From Clostridium sp. CAG:245 (lineage in GTDB: Bacteria > Bacillota > Clostridia > TANB77 > CAG-508): DNA of 19,656 nucleotides. Position numbers and translations under genes: made by a program. The notes below the pieces were generated by a model that made no database searches, was not told where the DNA came from, and worked only from the letters and a program-made list of their open reading frames with translations. The stretch covers positions 1 to 19,656 of the forward strand of contig FR880015.1 in NCBI GenBank assembly GCA_000435175.1. Direction: 5' to 3'. Below are positions 6,569 to 14,391 of this stretch, piece after piece. How positions within the stretch are numbered: the stretch's first letter is position 1; each line of letters starts with the position of its first letter.

Positions 6569-7137
6569 TATTATTATCAGGAGTTTCTGGTGCTGGTAAA
6601 GACACAATAAAAAGAGAACTAATAAAAAGAAATACAAATATTACATCTTTACCATCTTATACAGATAGAGAACCAAGAGAAGGCGAAGTAAATGGGAAAA
6701 TATATAACTTTATTTCTACACAAGAATTCGAAGAATTAATAAAAAATGGGGACTTATACGAGTACGACGTACACCACGACCATTATTATGGAACATCAAA
6801 GCATTTATTAAATGAACGCTTAGAAAGTGGAAAAATAATAGTAAAAGATATCGATGTAAATGGAACAGAAAATTTAGTAAAACTACTAGGAAAAGATACA
6901 AGAATTGTAACAATATTCTTACGTGTTCCAAAGGAAGAATTGCATAGAAGATTATTGCAAAGAACACCAGATGCAGATCCAAAAGAGATAACCTTGCGTT
7001 TAAATAGATTTGATTATGAAGAATCTAAAATTGGTGTATATGATTATGTATTGAAAAACAATAATTTAGAAAAAACAATACAAATAATAACTGCAATAAT
7101 AGAAAATGAAAGTAAAGTAAAAAATGTAGAATTTTAA
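6562..7137 (+). CDS. gmk: Guanylate kinase (Gmk)
   Basis: This 191-residue P-loop kinase phosphorylates GMP to GDP. The P-loop GVSGAGKDT (7-15) deviates from the usual GPSGxGKST. The GMP-binding residues defined in yeast guanylate kinase all have counterparts: S32, R36 and R39 in SYTDREPREGE, Y48, E67, Y76 in HYYGTS, and D in VKDID. The lid region (RRLLQRTPDADPKEITLRL) carries the expected arginines. It is therefore likely active despite the P-loop changes. The start ATG lies inside rpoZ (7-nt overlap) with an AAGGTG site just upstream. The order rpoZ-gmk is the reverse of the common gmk-rpoZ. A strong terminator follows. Confidence 0.92.
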   Translation: MLVLLSGVSGAGKDTIKRELIKRNTNITSLPSYTDREPREGEVNGKIYNFISTQEFEELIKNGDLYEYDVHHDHYYGTSKHLLNERLESGKIIVKDIDVNGTENLVKLLGKDTRIVTIFLRVPKEELHRRLLQRTPDADPKEITLRLNRFDYEESKIGVYDYVLKNNNLEKTIQIITAIIENESKVKNVEF

Positions 7138-7193
7138 TGCTTAAGAGCAAGAACTGAATTTTGAAAAGATACAGATAATCAAAGATTATCTAA

Positions 7194-7225
7194 AAAACCC
7201 GGTATGTTACAGCATACCGGGTTTT
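7194..7225 (+). terminator. Rho-independent terminator after gmk
   Basis: A perfect 13-bp stem (7194-7206, AAAACCCGGTATG, with 7213-7225) surrounds a 6-nt loop, and the 3' arm ends in TTTT. Flanking TCAAAGATT (7179-7187) and AATCTTTGA (7230-7238) also pair, extending the structure to 7179-7238 across a small internal loop. Confidence 0.92.
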
Positions 7226-7246
7226 AATCAATCTTTGAATAAATTA

Positions 7247-7275
7247 TTGCTAATCTTATAAAAAAATTATATAAT
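7247..7275 (+). promoter_or_regulatory. SigA-type promoter for priA
   Basis: TTGCTA at 7247-7252, a 17-nt spacer, and TATAAT at 7270-7275. It has the same hexamers and spacing as the rsmE promoter. It lies directly after the gmk terminator, about 25 nt before the priA ATG. Confidence 0.85.
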
Positions 7276-7299
7276 CTTACCATAAGAAAAGGAGCAATC

Positions 7300-9561
7300 A
7301 TGATAGCAGAAGTTATTATAAACAGCAATGTTAAGAATTTGAATAGAAAATTTGACTATATTATCCCAGAAGAGCTTGAAGCACAGGCTATTGTAGGAGC
7401 TAGAGTTTTGCTGCCTTTTGGCAATAAGAAGGAGCTTGAAGAAGGTTATATTGTTGGAATCAAAGAGACTTCTGAGTATTTAGATAAATTAAAGAGTATT
7501 GCTAAAATTGAGAGCAAGTTGCATTTAAGTGATGAGAAAATTGAGCTTGCAAAGTGGATGGCTCATAGATATTTCTGCAATATATCAGATTGTATGAAGC
7601 TAATGTTGCCACCTGGAACAACTGCAAAGGTCATGTCAAATAGAGTAAATGATAAGACACAAAATTTTGTATATTTAACAAAAGAAGCGGACGAAATTGA
7701 GGCAGATATAGAGAGTAAAAAGTTGAAATCTGAGAAACAGATTAGAGCCTTAAAATTTTTAATTGAAAACGTTGAAAATGAAATATTAAGTACAGATTTG
7801 CAAATGTTTGCAGATGTAACGAATGCTGTTTTAAAAACTCTTGAAAAGAATGGTTATATTGAAATTGTAGAAAAAGAAGTAGAGAGAAATCCATTTATAC
7901 ATAAAGTTATAGAAAAGAGTCAGAATTTGGTGTTAAATTCGGAACAACAAGATGCTTTTGATAAAATAAATGCTTCTTTGCAATTTAATGAATATGACGA
8001 ATTTTTACTATTTGGTGTTACTGGTTCTGGAAAAACAGAAATTTATATTAGACTCATAGAAGAGGCGTTGAAACTTGGAAAAGACAGCATTATGCTAGTT
8101 CCGGAAATTTCGCTTACTCCACAGACTGTAGATAGATTTTTGAGTAGATTTGGTGAAGAAAAAATAGCGGTTTTACATAGCAAATTATCAGTTGGAGAAA
8201 GATATGACCAATGGAAAAAGATTGAGCGTGGAGATGCCAAAATTGTAATAGGAGCAAGGTCTGCAATTTTTGCACCGGTCCAAAATCTGGGATTAATCAT
8301 AATTGATGAGGAGCATGACGATTCATATAAGTCTGAGATGAGTCCTCGCTACAGTGCAAAAGAGATTGCAAGTTACTTAGGAAAACAGCATAATGTACCA
8401 GTAGTTCTTGGAAGTGCTACTCCAGATATGACAACATATCATGATGCTATAAATGGAAAGAAAGAATTGCTGGAATTAACCAAAAGGGCTAATAATGCAA
8501 GCCTTCCAGATATAGAAATTGTAGATTTACGCCATGAACTTGCAAGTGGTAATAAAACAATGGTTAGTCAAAAATTACATGACGAGATTGAAGAAAATTT
8601 AAAAAATAAGAAGCAGACAATTTTATTCTTAAATAGAAGAGGATTTGCTACTTTCATAATGTGTAGAGATTGTGGATATACTGCTAAATGTAAAAATTGT
8701 GATATAACTCTTACATATCATTTGAAGGAAAATAAATTAAAGTGCCACTATTGTGGTTACGAGACAAATGCACTTACTGTATGTCCAGAATGTGGTGGCA
8801 AGAATATTAGGTATTTCGGAACTGGAACACAGAAACTAGAAGAGCAGATAAAAACAATGTTTCCTGATGCTACAACAATCAGAATGGATATAGATACAGT
8901 AACAAAGAAAAATTCACACGAAGATATTTTAAATAGTTTCAAAAAAGATGGAATAGATATACTTATTGGAACTCAAATGGTGGTAAAGGGACACGATTTT
9001 CCGAATGTTACTCTTGTTGGAGTAATTGCTGCTGATAGTAGCCTAAATATAGACGATTATAGGGCTCACGAGCGTACTTTTCAAACTCTTACTCAAGTTG
9101 CAGGTCGTGCTGGAAGAGGAAAAGACAAAGGAAGAGTAATAATTCAAACTTACAATCCAGATGCATTTTGTATTCAATATTCACAAAAACAAGATTACAA
9201 ATTATTTTATGATACAGAAATACACCTAAGAAAACAGTTGAGATATCCGCCTTTCTGTGATATAATACTAATTGGAGTTTCTAGTAAATCGTATAAAGAA
9301 TTAGAAGAAACTTCGAATAAAATATATGAAAGTTTGAAGGCAAAAATACATACGGAAAAATTGCAAATATTATTGTACAAGCCTGTTCCAGCTCCAATTG
9401 ACAGAATAAAAAATAAATTTAGGTGGAGAATAATAGTAAAATGTATTGTGGGAGAGCCGATAATAAATGCAATAGACGATACTGTAAAAAATGCTGGAAA
9501 TAAAAATACAAAAAATGATACTAGAATAGTTGTAGATGTAAATCCAAGTAATATGCTGTAA
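7300..9561 (+). CDS. priA: Primosomal protein N' (PriA), replication-restart DNA helicase
   Basis: This 753-residue protein has the full PriA domain series. The N-terminal 3'-DNA-end-binding domain (about 1-100) begins MIAEVIINSNVKNLNRKFDY. Helicase lobe 1 carries Walker A GVTGSGKTE (239-247) and DEEH (336-339). A zinc-binding insertion follows with eight cysteines (455, 458, 464, 467, 482, 485, 495, 498). Lobe 2 has GTQMVVKGHDFPNV and QVAGRAGR. PriA recognises abandoned forks and reloads the replicative helicase. AAAAGGAG at 7287-7294 gives the ATG. coaBC, often found just before priA in Firmicutes, is absent. def and fmt follow on the same strand with no strong terminator, so an operon is likely. 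Confidence 0.97.
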   Translation: MIAEVIINSNVKNLNRKFDYIIPEELEAQAIVGARVLLPFGNKKELEEGYIVGIKETSEYLDKLKSIAKIESKLHLSDEKIELAKWMAHRYFCNISDCMKLMLPPGTTAKVMSNRVNDKTQNFVYLTKEADEIEADIESKKLKSEKQIRALKFLIENVENEILSTDLQMFADVTNAVLKTLEKNGYIEIVEKEVERNPFIHKVIEKSQNLVLNSEQQDAFDKINASLQFNEYDEFLLFGVTGSGKTEIYIRLIEEALKLGKDSIMLVPEISLTPQTVDRFLSRFGEEKIAVLHSKLSVGERYDQWKKIERGDAKIVIGARSAIFAPVQNLGLIIIDEEHDDSYKSEMSPRYSAKEIASYLGKQHNVPVVLGSATPDMTTYHDAINGKKELLELTKRANNASLPDIEIVDLRHELASGNKTMVSQKLHDEIEENLKNKKQTILFLNRRGFATFIMCRDCGYTAKCKNCDITLTYHLKENKLKCHYCGYETNALTVCPECGGKNIRYFGTGTQKLEEQIKTMFPDATTIRMDIDTVTKKNSHEDILNSFKKDGIDILIGTQMVVKGHDFPNVTLVGVIAADSSLNIDDYRAHERTFQTLTQVAGRAGRGKDKGRVIIQTYNPDAFCIQYSQKQDYKLFYDTEIHLRKQLRYPPFCDIILIGVSSKSYKELEETSNKIYESLKAKIHTEKLQILLYKPVPAPIDRIKNKFRWRIIVKCIVGEPIINAIDDTVKNAGNKNTKNDTRIVVDVNPSNML

Positions 9562-9646
9562 AAATTATTTGAATGGATTTCATAAAAAATTATAAAAAAA
9601 TACACATAGGCATCAATATTTATAATGGGAGAAAGGAGCAAATAGA

Positions 9647-10129
9647 ATGGCAATAAGAGAAATAAGATTATCAAATGATGAAATTCTAAGAAAGACTTCA
9701 AGAGAGGTTGAAACTGTTGATGATAGAATAAAAGAATTATTAGATGATATGGTTGAAACCATGCACAAATATAATGGAGTTGGACTAGCTGGACCACAAG
9801 TTGGTGTACTTAAAAGAGTAATTGTTATAGATTTATATGATGGTGAAGAGCCATTAAAACTTGTAAACCCTAAAATTATTAAGACTAAAGGAGAACAAGA
9901 AGTCGAAGAAGGATGCTTAAGCTTTCCAAATGAATATGCAAAAATGATAAGACCAAAAGAAGTTGTGGTTGAAGCTTTGAATGAAGAAGGAAAGAAAGTA
10001 AAAATAGTTGGAAAAGACTTACTAGCACAAGCCTTAGCTCATGAAATAGATCATTTAAATGGGGTTTTGTTTATTGATAACATGATTCCAGGAACTTTAG
10101 AATATATTAGTCCAGAAGACAACAAATAA
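9647..10129 (+). CDS. def: Peptide deformylase (Def)
   Basis: This 160-residue metalloenzyme removes the N-formyl group from nascent proteins. All three signature motifs are present: GVGLAGPQVG (44-53), EGCLS (88-92, with metal ligand Cys90) and HEIDH (132-136, with metal ligands His132 and His136 and catalytic Glu133). AGAAAGGAG at 9631-9639 sits 7 nt before ATG 9647. It lies between priA and fmt, the common priA-def-fmt order, and removes the formyl group that Fmt adds. Confidence 0.97.
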   Translation: MAIREIRLSNDEILRKTSREVETVDDRIKELLDDMVETMHKYNGVGLAGPQVGVLKRVIVIDLYDGEEPLKLVNPKIIKTKGEQEVEEGCLSFPNEYAKMIRPKEVVVEALNEEGKKVKIVGKDLLAQALAHEIDHLNGVLFIDNMIPGTLEYISPEDNK

Positions 10130-10150
10130 ATTACAATTGACTAGAATAAT

Positions 10151-10182
10151 GCTACTAATTTTGTATAAAACAAGTTAGTAGC
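10151..10182 (+). terminator. Hairpin between def and fmt, possible attenuator
   Basis: GCTACTAA (10151-10158) and TTAGTAGC (10175-10182) pair exactly, and further imperfect pairing (TTTTGT with ACAAG) shortens the loop. Only a mixed T/A stretch follows, so termination would be partial at best. Confidence 0.4.
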
Positions 10183-10251
10183 TTAATAATTAAAAAATAA
10201 AATGTTTTAAATTAATTTTTTAGTAATCTCGAATGAAAGGTATGATAAAAT

Positions 10252-11235
10252 ATGAGAATTTTATTTATGGGAACACCAGATTTTGCATTAGAGTCACTTA
10301 AGGCTTTATATGAAGCAAAATATGATATAATTGGAGTAGTTACAAATATAGATAAACCAAAGGGAAGAGGCATGAAGATGGTGGCTTCTCCTGTAAAAGA
10401 ATATGCAATAGAGAAAAATTTGCAAGTTTATCAACCTGTAAAAGTTAGAAATAATCCGGAATTTTTGGAGGCAGTAAAGAAATTAAATCCAGATTTGATT
10501 TGTGTTGTTGCCTATGGAAAAATTTTGCCACAAGAATTGTTAGATATTCCAAAATATGGTTGTGTAAATGTTCATGGCTCATTATTGCCAAAATATAGAG
10601 GCGCCGCACCAATTCAGTGGGCTGTGTTAAACGGAGATAAGAAAACAGGTGTAACCACTATGTTTATGAATGCTGGAATGGATACGGGAGACATGATATT
10701 AAAAGAAGAAGTCGAAATTGGCGAAGATGAAACGACTGGTGAATTGTGGGATAGATTAAAAACGATAGGAGCAAATCTATTAATAAAAACAGTAAAAGAA
10801 ATTGAGAATGGAACTGCCACAAGAACTAAACAACTAGAAGAAGGAACTATGGCTCCAATGCTATCTAAAGAAATGGCAAAAATAGACTGGAAAAACAAGA
10901 CTGCAAATGATATAAAAAATCTTGTAAGAGGCTTAAATCCAATAATGGGAGCATATACTTTTTTGGATGGCAAAAAGATAAAATTCTGGAAAGTACAAAC
11001 ACTAACAGAAAATGAATTATTAGAAAAATTCCAGGAATTAGAAGAATACAAATATCATTTAAACAAAATGCAAGCTGGAACTGTATTATTTTCAGATGAT
11101 AAGAAAGGCTTATTTATAAAAGCAAATGGTGGAATATTACAAGTACTTGAAATACAAGGAGAAAACTCTAAAAGAATGGCGGTAGGAGACTTTTTAAGAG
11201 GAAATCCTGTTGGTGTTGGAAATATGTTTGAATAA
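10252..11235 (+). CDS. fmt: Methionyl-tRNA formyltransferase (Fmt)
   Basis: This 327-residue protein starts MRILFMGTPDFALESL, the hallmark Fmt N-terminus. The formyl-transfer residues Asn106, His108 (NVHGSLLPKYRGAAPI) and Asp144 (MDTGD) fall at the same numbers as in E. coli Fmt. The C-terminal tRNA-binding barrel spans about 205-315. It transfers the formyl group of 10-formyl-THF to initiator Met-tRNA. The fhs gene at 17825 encodes the enzyme that makes that donor. The C-terminal domain has an extra charged stretch (LTENELLEKFQELEEYKYHLNK) compared with short homologues. GAAAGG at 10235-10240 precedes the ATG. It ends in a terminator shared with convergent mutS2. Confidence 0.97.
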   Translation: MRILFMGTPDFALESLKALYEAKYDIIGVVTNIDKPKGRGMKMVASPVKEYAIEKNLQVYQPVKVRNNPEFLEAVKKLNPDLICVVAYGKILPQELLDIPKYGCVNVHGSLLPKYRGAAPIQWAVLNGDKKTGVTTMFMNAGMDTGDMILKEEVEIGEDETTGELWDRLKTIGANLLIKTVKEIENGTATRTKQLEEGTMAPMLSKEMAKIDWKNKTANDIKNLVRGLNPIMGAYTFLDGKKIKFWKVQTLTENELLEKFQELEEYKYHLNKMQAGTVLFSDDKKGLFIKANGGILQVLEIQGENSKRMAVGDFLRGNPVGVGNMFE

Positions 11236-11259
11236 ATTATTTTCCAACCAAGGTTAAAG

Positions 11260-11297
11260 AAAATAAGAGGAAAATTTTAAAATTCCTCTTATTTTTG
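11260..11297. terminator. Shared terminator between convergent fmt and mutS2
   Basis: AAAATAAGAGGAA (11260-11272) and TTCCTCTTATTTT (11283-11295) form a 13-bp perfect stem, with further A/T pairing in the loop. T run on the plus strand: 11292-11296. On the minus strand the stem follows the mutS2 stop directly and ends in TTTT. It can serve both genes. Confidence 0.85.
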
Positions 11298-11298
11298 T

Positions 11299-13683
11299 TT
11301 ATTTAAAACTTACAACAGTTACACCCATTTCACCTTCTCCATAGGTTCCCATTCTGTAACTTTTTACATGAGGATTCTTCTTTAGAAAACTGTGAATTCC
11401 ATCGCGTAAACGTCCTGTTCCTTTTCCGTGAACTATTCTAGCGTTTTCTAAATTTGCCATGTAGCAATCGTCTAAATATTTATCCACAATAGGAAGTGCT
11501 TGGTCAACTGTTAATCCTATGACATTAATTTCTGAGGCTACATTTTGAGCTTTATTATTTGAAAATGTAACATTGCTATTTTTATGTGTGCTACCAGATT
11601 GTTTTGTACTAGATTTTTTTGAAGTATTCAATAATAATAAATCTGATAGTTTAACATTTGTTGTTAGAGCTCCAATCTGAACACGTACTTCATTCGACCT
11701 GTTTGGAAGTGAAAGAACGGTTCCTTTAGCATTGAAGTTTTTGCACATTACTTCCATGCCGACTGTAATATCTTCCGATGACAAAGACTTAGAATTGCTT
11801 ACTGAATTATCAGTTTCAATATGTGAAAGTGTATCTATTGATGAGTTTAATTTGTTTCTTAAAACATTTGCACTTTTTGTGTTAGTAGATTCTTTATTTA
11901 ATTCACGTATTATTTCATTTGCCTCGTCTTTAGCATCTAGCAAGATTTCTCTTGCTTTTTGCTTTGCATCAGATACAATATTTTCCGCCTCTTGTGTCAA
12001 TTTTGAATTGTCTCTTTCTAACGATTTTCTTAAAAGTTCTACCTGACTAGAATTTTTTCTGATTTTTTCTTTTTCCTCTTCAATAGCCAATTTATCATCA
12101 TAAATATTTTTCAATAATGTTTCTATATTGACATCATCATCTTTCTGAAAAGATTTTGCCCTGTCTAATATTTCATCAGACAAACCTAATTTTTTGCTAA
12201 TTGCAAAAGCATTACTCTTTCCGGGAATACCAATCAATAACTTGTAAGTAGGGCGAAGATGTTCTACATCAAAATCAGAACTTGCATTTTCGAATCCTTC
12301 ATGTGTTAAGGCATATTTTTTTAGCTCTGGATAGTGAGTTGTGCAAATAGTTAAGGCTCCAAGAGTATGCAAATTCTCTAAGATGCTTATAGCTAAGCTT
12401 GCTCCTTCAACTGGGTCTGTACCAGAACCAAGTTCGTCTAATAAAACTAAGCTTGATGAAGTTGCTTCCTTTAAAATTTCTATTATATTTACCATGTGTG
12501 ATGAGAAAGTACTCAAAGATTCTTGAATACTCTGCTCATCACCAATATCGGCAAAAACATTATCGAATACGAATATACTGCTGTTTTCTCTTGCAGGAAT
12601 AAGAATTCCACTGCAAGCCATCAGGCAGAATAAACCAACAGTTTTCAGAGTTACAGTTTTTCCGCCAGTATTTGGCCCTGTAATCAACAATGAAGTATAA
12701 TTGTTACCTAACGAAACATCAATAGGTACAACTACTTCTGGACTTATTAGAGGATGTCTAGCACCATATAAATTAATTTCTTTCTTATCATTTATCAGCG
12801 GACAAATTCCATTGATTTTCTTAGAATATTTTGCTTTAGCAAATATAAAATCAATTTGACCAATTGCTCCTAATGTTGTCTTTATCTTACTTGCAATAGG
12901 GAACAATGATAATGATAAATTTTTTAGGATTTTCTCAATTTCGATTGATTCCTCTGCTTTAATTCCATTAATTTTATTATTAAGCTCAAATATTGAAGAA
13001 GGCTCAATATAAACAGTAGAGCCACTAGCTGAAATATCTAAAATTGCACCAGAAATGCTATCTTTATATTCTTCTTTAACTGGGATAACGAACCTATCAT
13101 TTCTAATAGTAATAATCGAATCCATTAAATATTTAGAATATGAAGACGAGTGAATAAAATTAGACAACTTATCACGTACATCCTGCTCTAACTTACGCTT
13201 ATTTCTACGTAAAGCAGACAATGTTTTTGACGCATCATCTGCGATTGTATATTCATCGATTATGGAATTTAGAATATTTTTTTCTATTGTCTCATTATAA
13301 TAAAGCATAGAAAAATAATCTTCTAAAAGTGAAAAATCAGACAAATCAAAAGTATCATCAGCAAAAAAATAGTCATGCAAAAATCTAGATGTCTGTAATA
13401 CATGAGCTACATCTAACAAAGCCTTAGCTGATAATGAATTATAGCTTTCTAAATTTTTTATCCCAATATCAATATTTGTAATATTTGAAATAGGTGGTTC
13501 TCCTTTTCTATAAAGCAAAGTCTGAGCCGTACTGGTTTCTTCAAGCTTCATTTTTACTAAATCTTTATTATTTAATGGCATAAGCTTAGAAACAAAGTCT
13601 TTTCCAATATATGTAGAGCAATAATTAGACACTAAATCTAAAATTTTATTATATTCCAATTTATTTAAATATTTTTCTATCAT
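11299..13683 (-). CDS. mutS2: Endonuclease/ATPase MutS2
   Basis: The protein has 794 residues from the chosen start (MIEKYLNKLEYNKILDLVSNYC, the family-typical N-terminus). Order: lever/clamp region, ABC-type ATPase with Walker A GPNTGGKT (336-343) and Walker B/signature LLDELGSGTD (Asp416), a long coiled coil (about 500-620), a KOW-like segment, and a C-terminal Smr domain (about 715-794) with HGKGTG (752-757). MutS2 acts on branched DNA and, in B. subtilis, on collided ribosomes. AGGAG at 13691-13695 and a promoter at 13712-13740 fix the start at 13683, or 13686 just upstream. A longer in-frame start at 13743 lies beyond the promoter and is rejected. The Smr entry motif reads INVIGLT in place of LDLRG. 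It is convergent with fmt and divergent from asp23. Confidence 0.95.
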   Translation of the reverse strand: MIEKYLNKLEYNKILDLVSNYCSTYIGKDFVSKLMPLNNKDLVKMKLEETSTAQTLLYRKGEPPISNITNIDIGIKNLESYNSLSAKALLDVAHVLQTSRFLHDYFFADDTFDLSDFSLLEDYFSMLYYNETIEKNILNSIIDEYTIADDASKTLSALRRNKRKLEQDVRDKLSNFIHSSSYSKYLMDSIITIRNDRFVIPVKEEYKDSISGAILDISASGSTVYIEPSSIFELNNKINGIKAEESIEIEKILKNLSLSLFPIASKIKTTLGAIGQIDFIFAKAKYSKKINGICPLINDKKEINLYGARHPLISPEVVVPIDVSLGNNYTSLLITGPNTGGKTVTLKTVGLFCLMACSGILIPARENSSIFVFDNVFADIGDEQSIQESLSTFSSHMVNIIEILKEATSSSLVLLDELGSGTDPVEGASLAISILENLHTLGALTICTTHYPELKKYALTHEGFENASSDFDVEHLRPTYKLLIGIPGKSNAFAISKKLGLSDEILDRAKSFQKDDDVNIETLLKNIYDDKLAIEEEKEKIRKNSSQVELLRKSLERDNSKLTQEAENIVSDAKQKAREILLDAKDEANEIIRELNKESTNTKSANVLRNKLNSSIDTLSHIETDNSVSNSKSLSSEDITVGMEVMCKNFNAKGTVLSLPNRSNEVRVQIGALTTNVKLSDLLLLNTSKKSSTKQSGSTHKNSNVTFSNNKAQNVASEINVIGLTVDQALPIVDKYLDDCYMANLENARIVHGKGTGRLRDGIHSFLKKNPHVKSYRMGTYGEGEMGVTVVSFK

Positions 13684-13711
13684 CATAAAACTCCTAAATA
13701 AAACTTGTATA

Positions 13712-13740
13712 ATTATAACACGGAATAAGCGGAATGACAA
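13712..13740 (-). promoter_or_regulatory. SigA-type promoter for mutS2
   Basis: On the minus strand, TTGTCA (13735-13740), a 17-nt spacer, and TATAAT (13712-13717) with TG one base upstream. The expected transcript starts about 20 nt before the mutS2 start codon at 13683. Confidence 0.88.
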
Positions 13741-13783
13741 CAAGGCAATATTTGAAAATTTTAGACTTAATAAGGAAAAACTC

Positions 13784-13812
13784 TTGTAAAAAATCGAATT
13801 AATTGGTATACT
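13784..13812 (+). promoter_or_regulatory. SigA-type promoter for the asp23-nusB-xseAB run
   Basis: TTGTAA at 13784-13789, a 17-nt spacer, and TATACT at 13807-13812 with an upstream TG (extended -10). The leader holds a small 8-bp hairpin (TTAAATAG 13825-13832 with CTATTTAA 13837-13844). It is divergent from the mutS2 promoter, with about 43 nt between the two -35 hexamers. Confidence 0.82.
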
Positions 13813-13873
13813 ATAGAAGAACGGTTAAATAGAAAACTATTTAATAAAAAATAAAATATATGGAGGTACCATT

Positions 13874-14329
13874 ATGGAAAAAGATGAAAATGTAAAGGAA
13901 AACGAGACAATAAATGAAAGTGAAATAACAATTGAAAATACAGAAGGAGAAACAAGCAATATTCAAATAGCTGATGACGTTGTTGCAATAATCGCAGGAA
14001 AAGCTGTATCAGATGCACCTGGAGTATATGCAATGGCTGGTGGATTTGCTGGAGGAATTTCAGAAGTTTTAAGTGGTAAAAAGAACTTATCAAAAGGAAT
14101 AAAAGTTGATGTTGGAGAAAAAGAAACAAAAATAGATGTAAACATTATAGTTGAATATGGTTCAAGAATTCCAGATGTTGCATTCGATATTCAAAACAGA
14201 GTAAAGACTGCAGTAGAAGGAATGACAGGATTAAAAGTTGTAGCTGTTAATGTACATGTACAAGGTGTAAACACAGAAGCAGCAACAGAAGAAAAAGAAG
14301 ACAATACAGAAAACGAAGTTAAAGAATAA
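13874..14329 (+). CDS. Asp23/Gls24 family envelope stress response protein
   Basis: This 151-residue protein has an acidic N-terminal tail (1 to about 30, rich in Glu and Asn). The Asp23 core follows (about 31-130: IADDVVAIIAGKAVSDAPGVYAMAGG, then IKVDVGEKETKIDVNIIVEYG and NRVKTAVEGMTGLKVVAVNVHVQGV), and it ends in an acidic tail. In Staphylococcus aureus, Asp23 is an abundant membrane-associated protein held by AmaP and linked to cell-envelope stress. GGAGG at 13862-13866 precedes the ATG. It is the first gene of the run. The following amaP has a related domain, and the two plus DUF2273 form the usual clostridial Asp23 cluster. Confidence 0.93.
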   Translation: MEKDENVKENETINESEITIENTEGETSNIQIADDVVAIIAGKAVSDAPGVYAMAGGFAGGISEVLSGKKNLSKGIKVDVGEKETKIDVNIIVEYGSRIPDVAFDIQNRVKTAVEGMTGLKVVAVNVHVQGVNTEAATEEKEDNTENEVKE

Positions 14330-14341
14330 TTAAACTTATAT

Positions 14342-14365
14342 AAGGCACGTTTTTAATCGTGCCTT
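14342..14365 (+). terminator. Hairpin between asp23 and amaP, possible attenuator or processing site
   Basis: AAGGCACG (14342-14349) and CGTGCCTT (14358-14365) form a perfect 8-bp stem with an 8-nt loop, starting 12 nt after the asp23 stop. Only TTT follows, so it may terminate part of the transcripts or stabilise the asp23 3' end. That would fit the high abundance usual for Asp23 relative to its membrane anchor. Confidence 0.6.
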
Positions 14366-14391
14366 TAAATAAGTATATGGAGGAAAATAAA

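Noticed and set aside
9598..9626. A promoter directly before def
   Set aside because: TATAAT at 9621-9626 has no recognisable -35 at 16-18 nt, and it sits only 5 nt before the binding site, so it is probably chance A/T sequence.
13684..13743. Extended N-terminus for MutS2 on the minus strand
   Set aside because: The added codons cover the promoter (-10 at 13712-13717, -35 at 13735-13740) and the AGGAG site, and the family N-terminus begins at MIEKYLNKLE.
14359..14391. GTG start giving AmaP 11 extra residues
   Set aside because: The GTG is inside the 3' arm of the intercistronic hairpin, has no binding site, and GGAGG lies 8 nt before ATG 14392.
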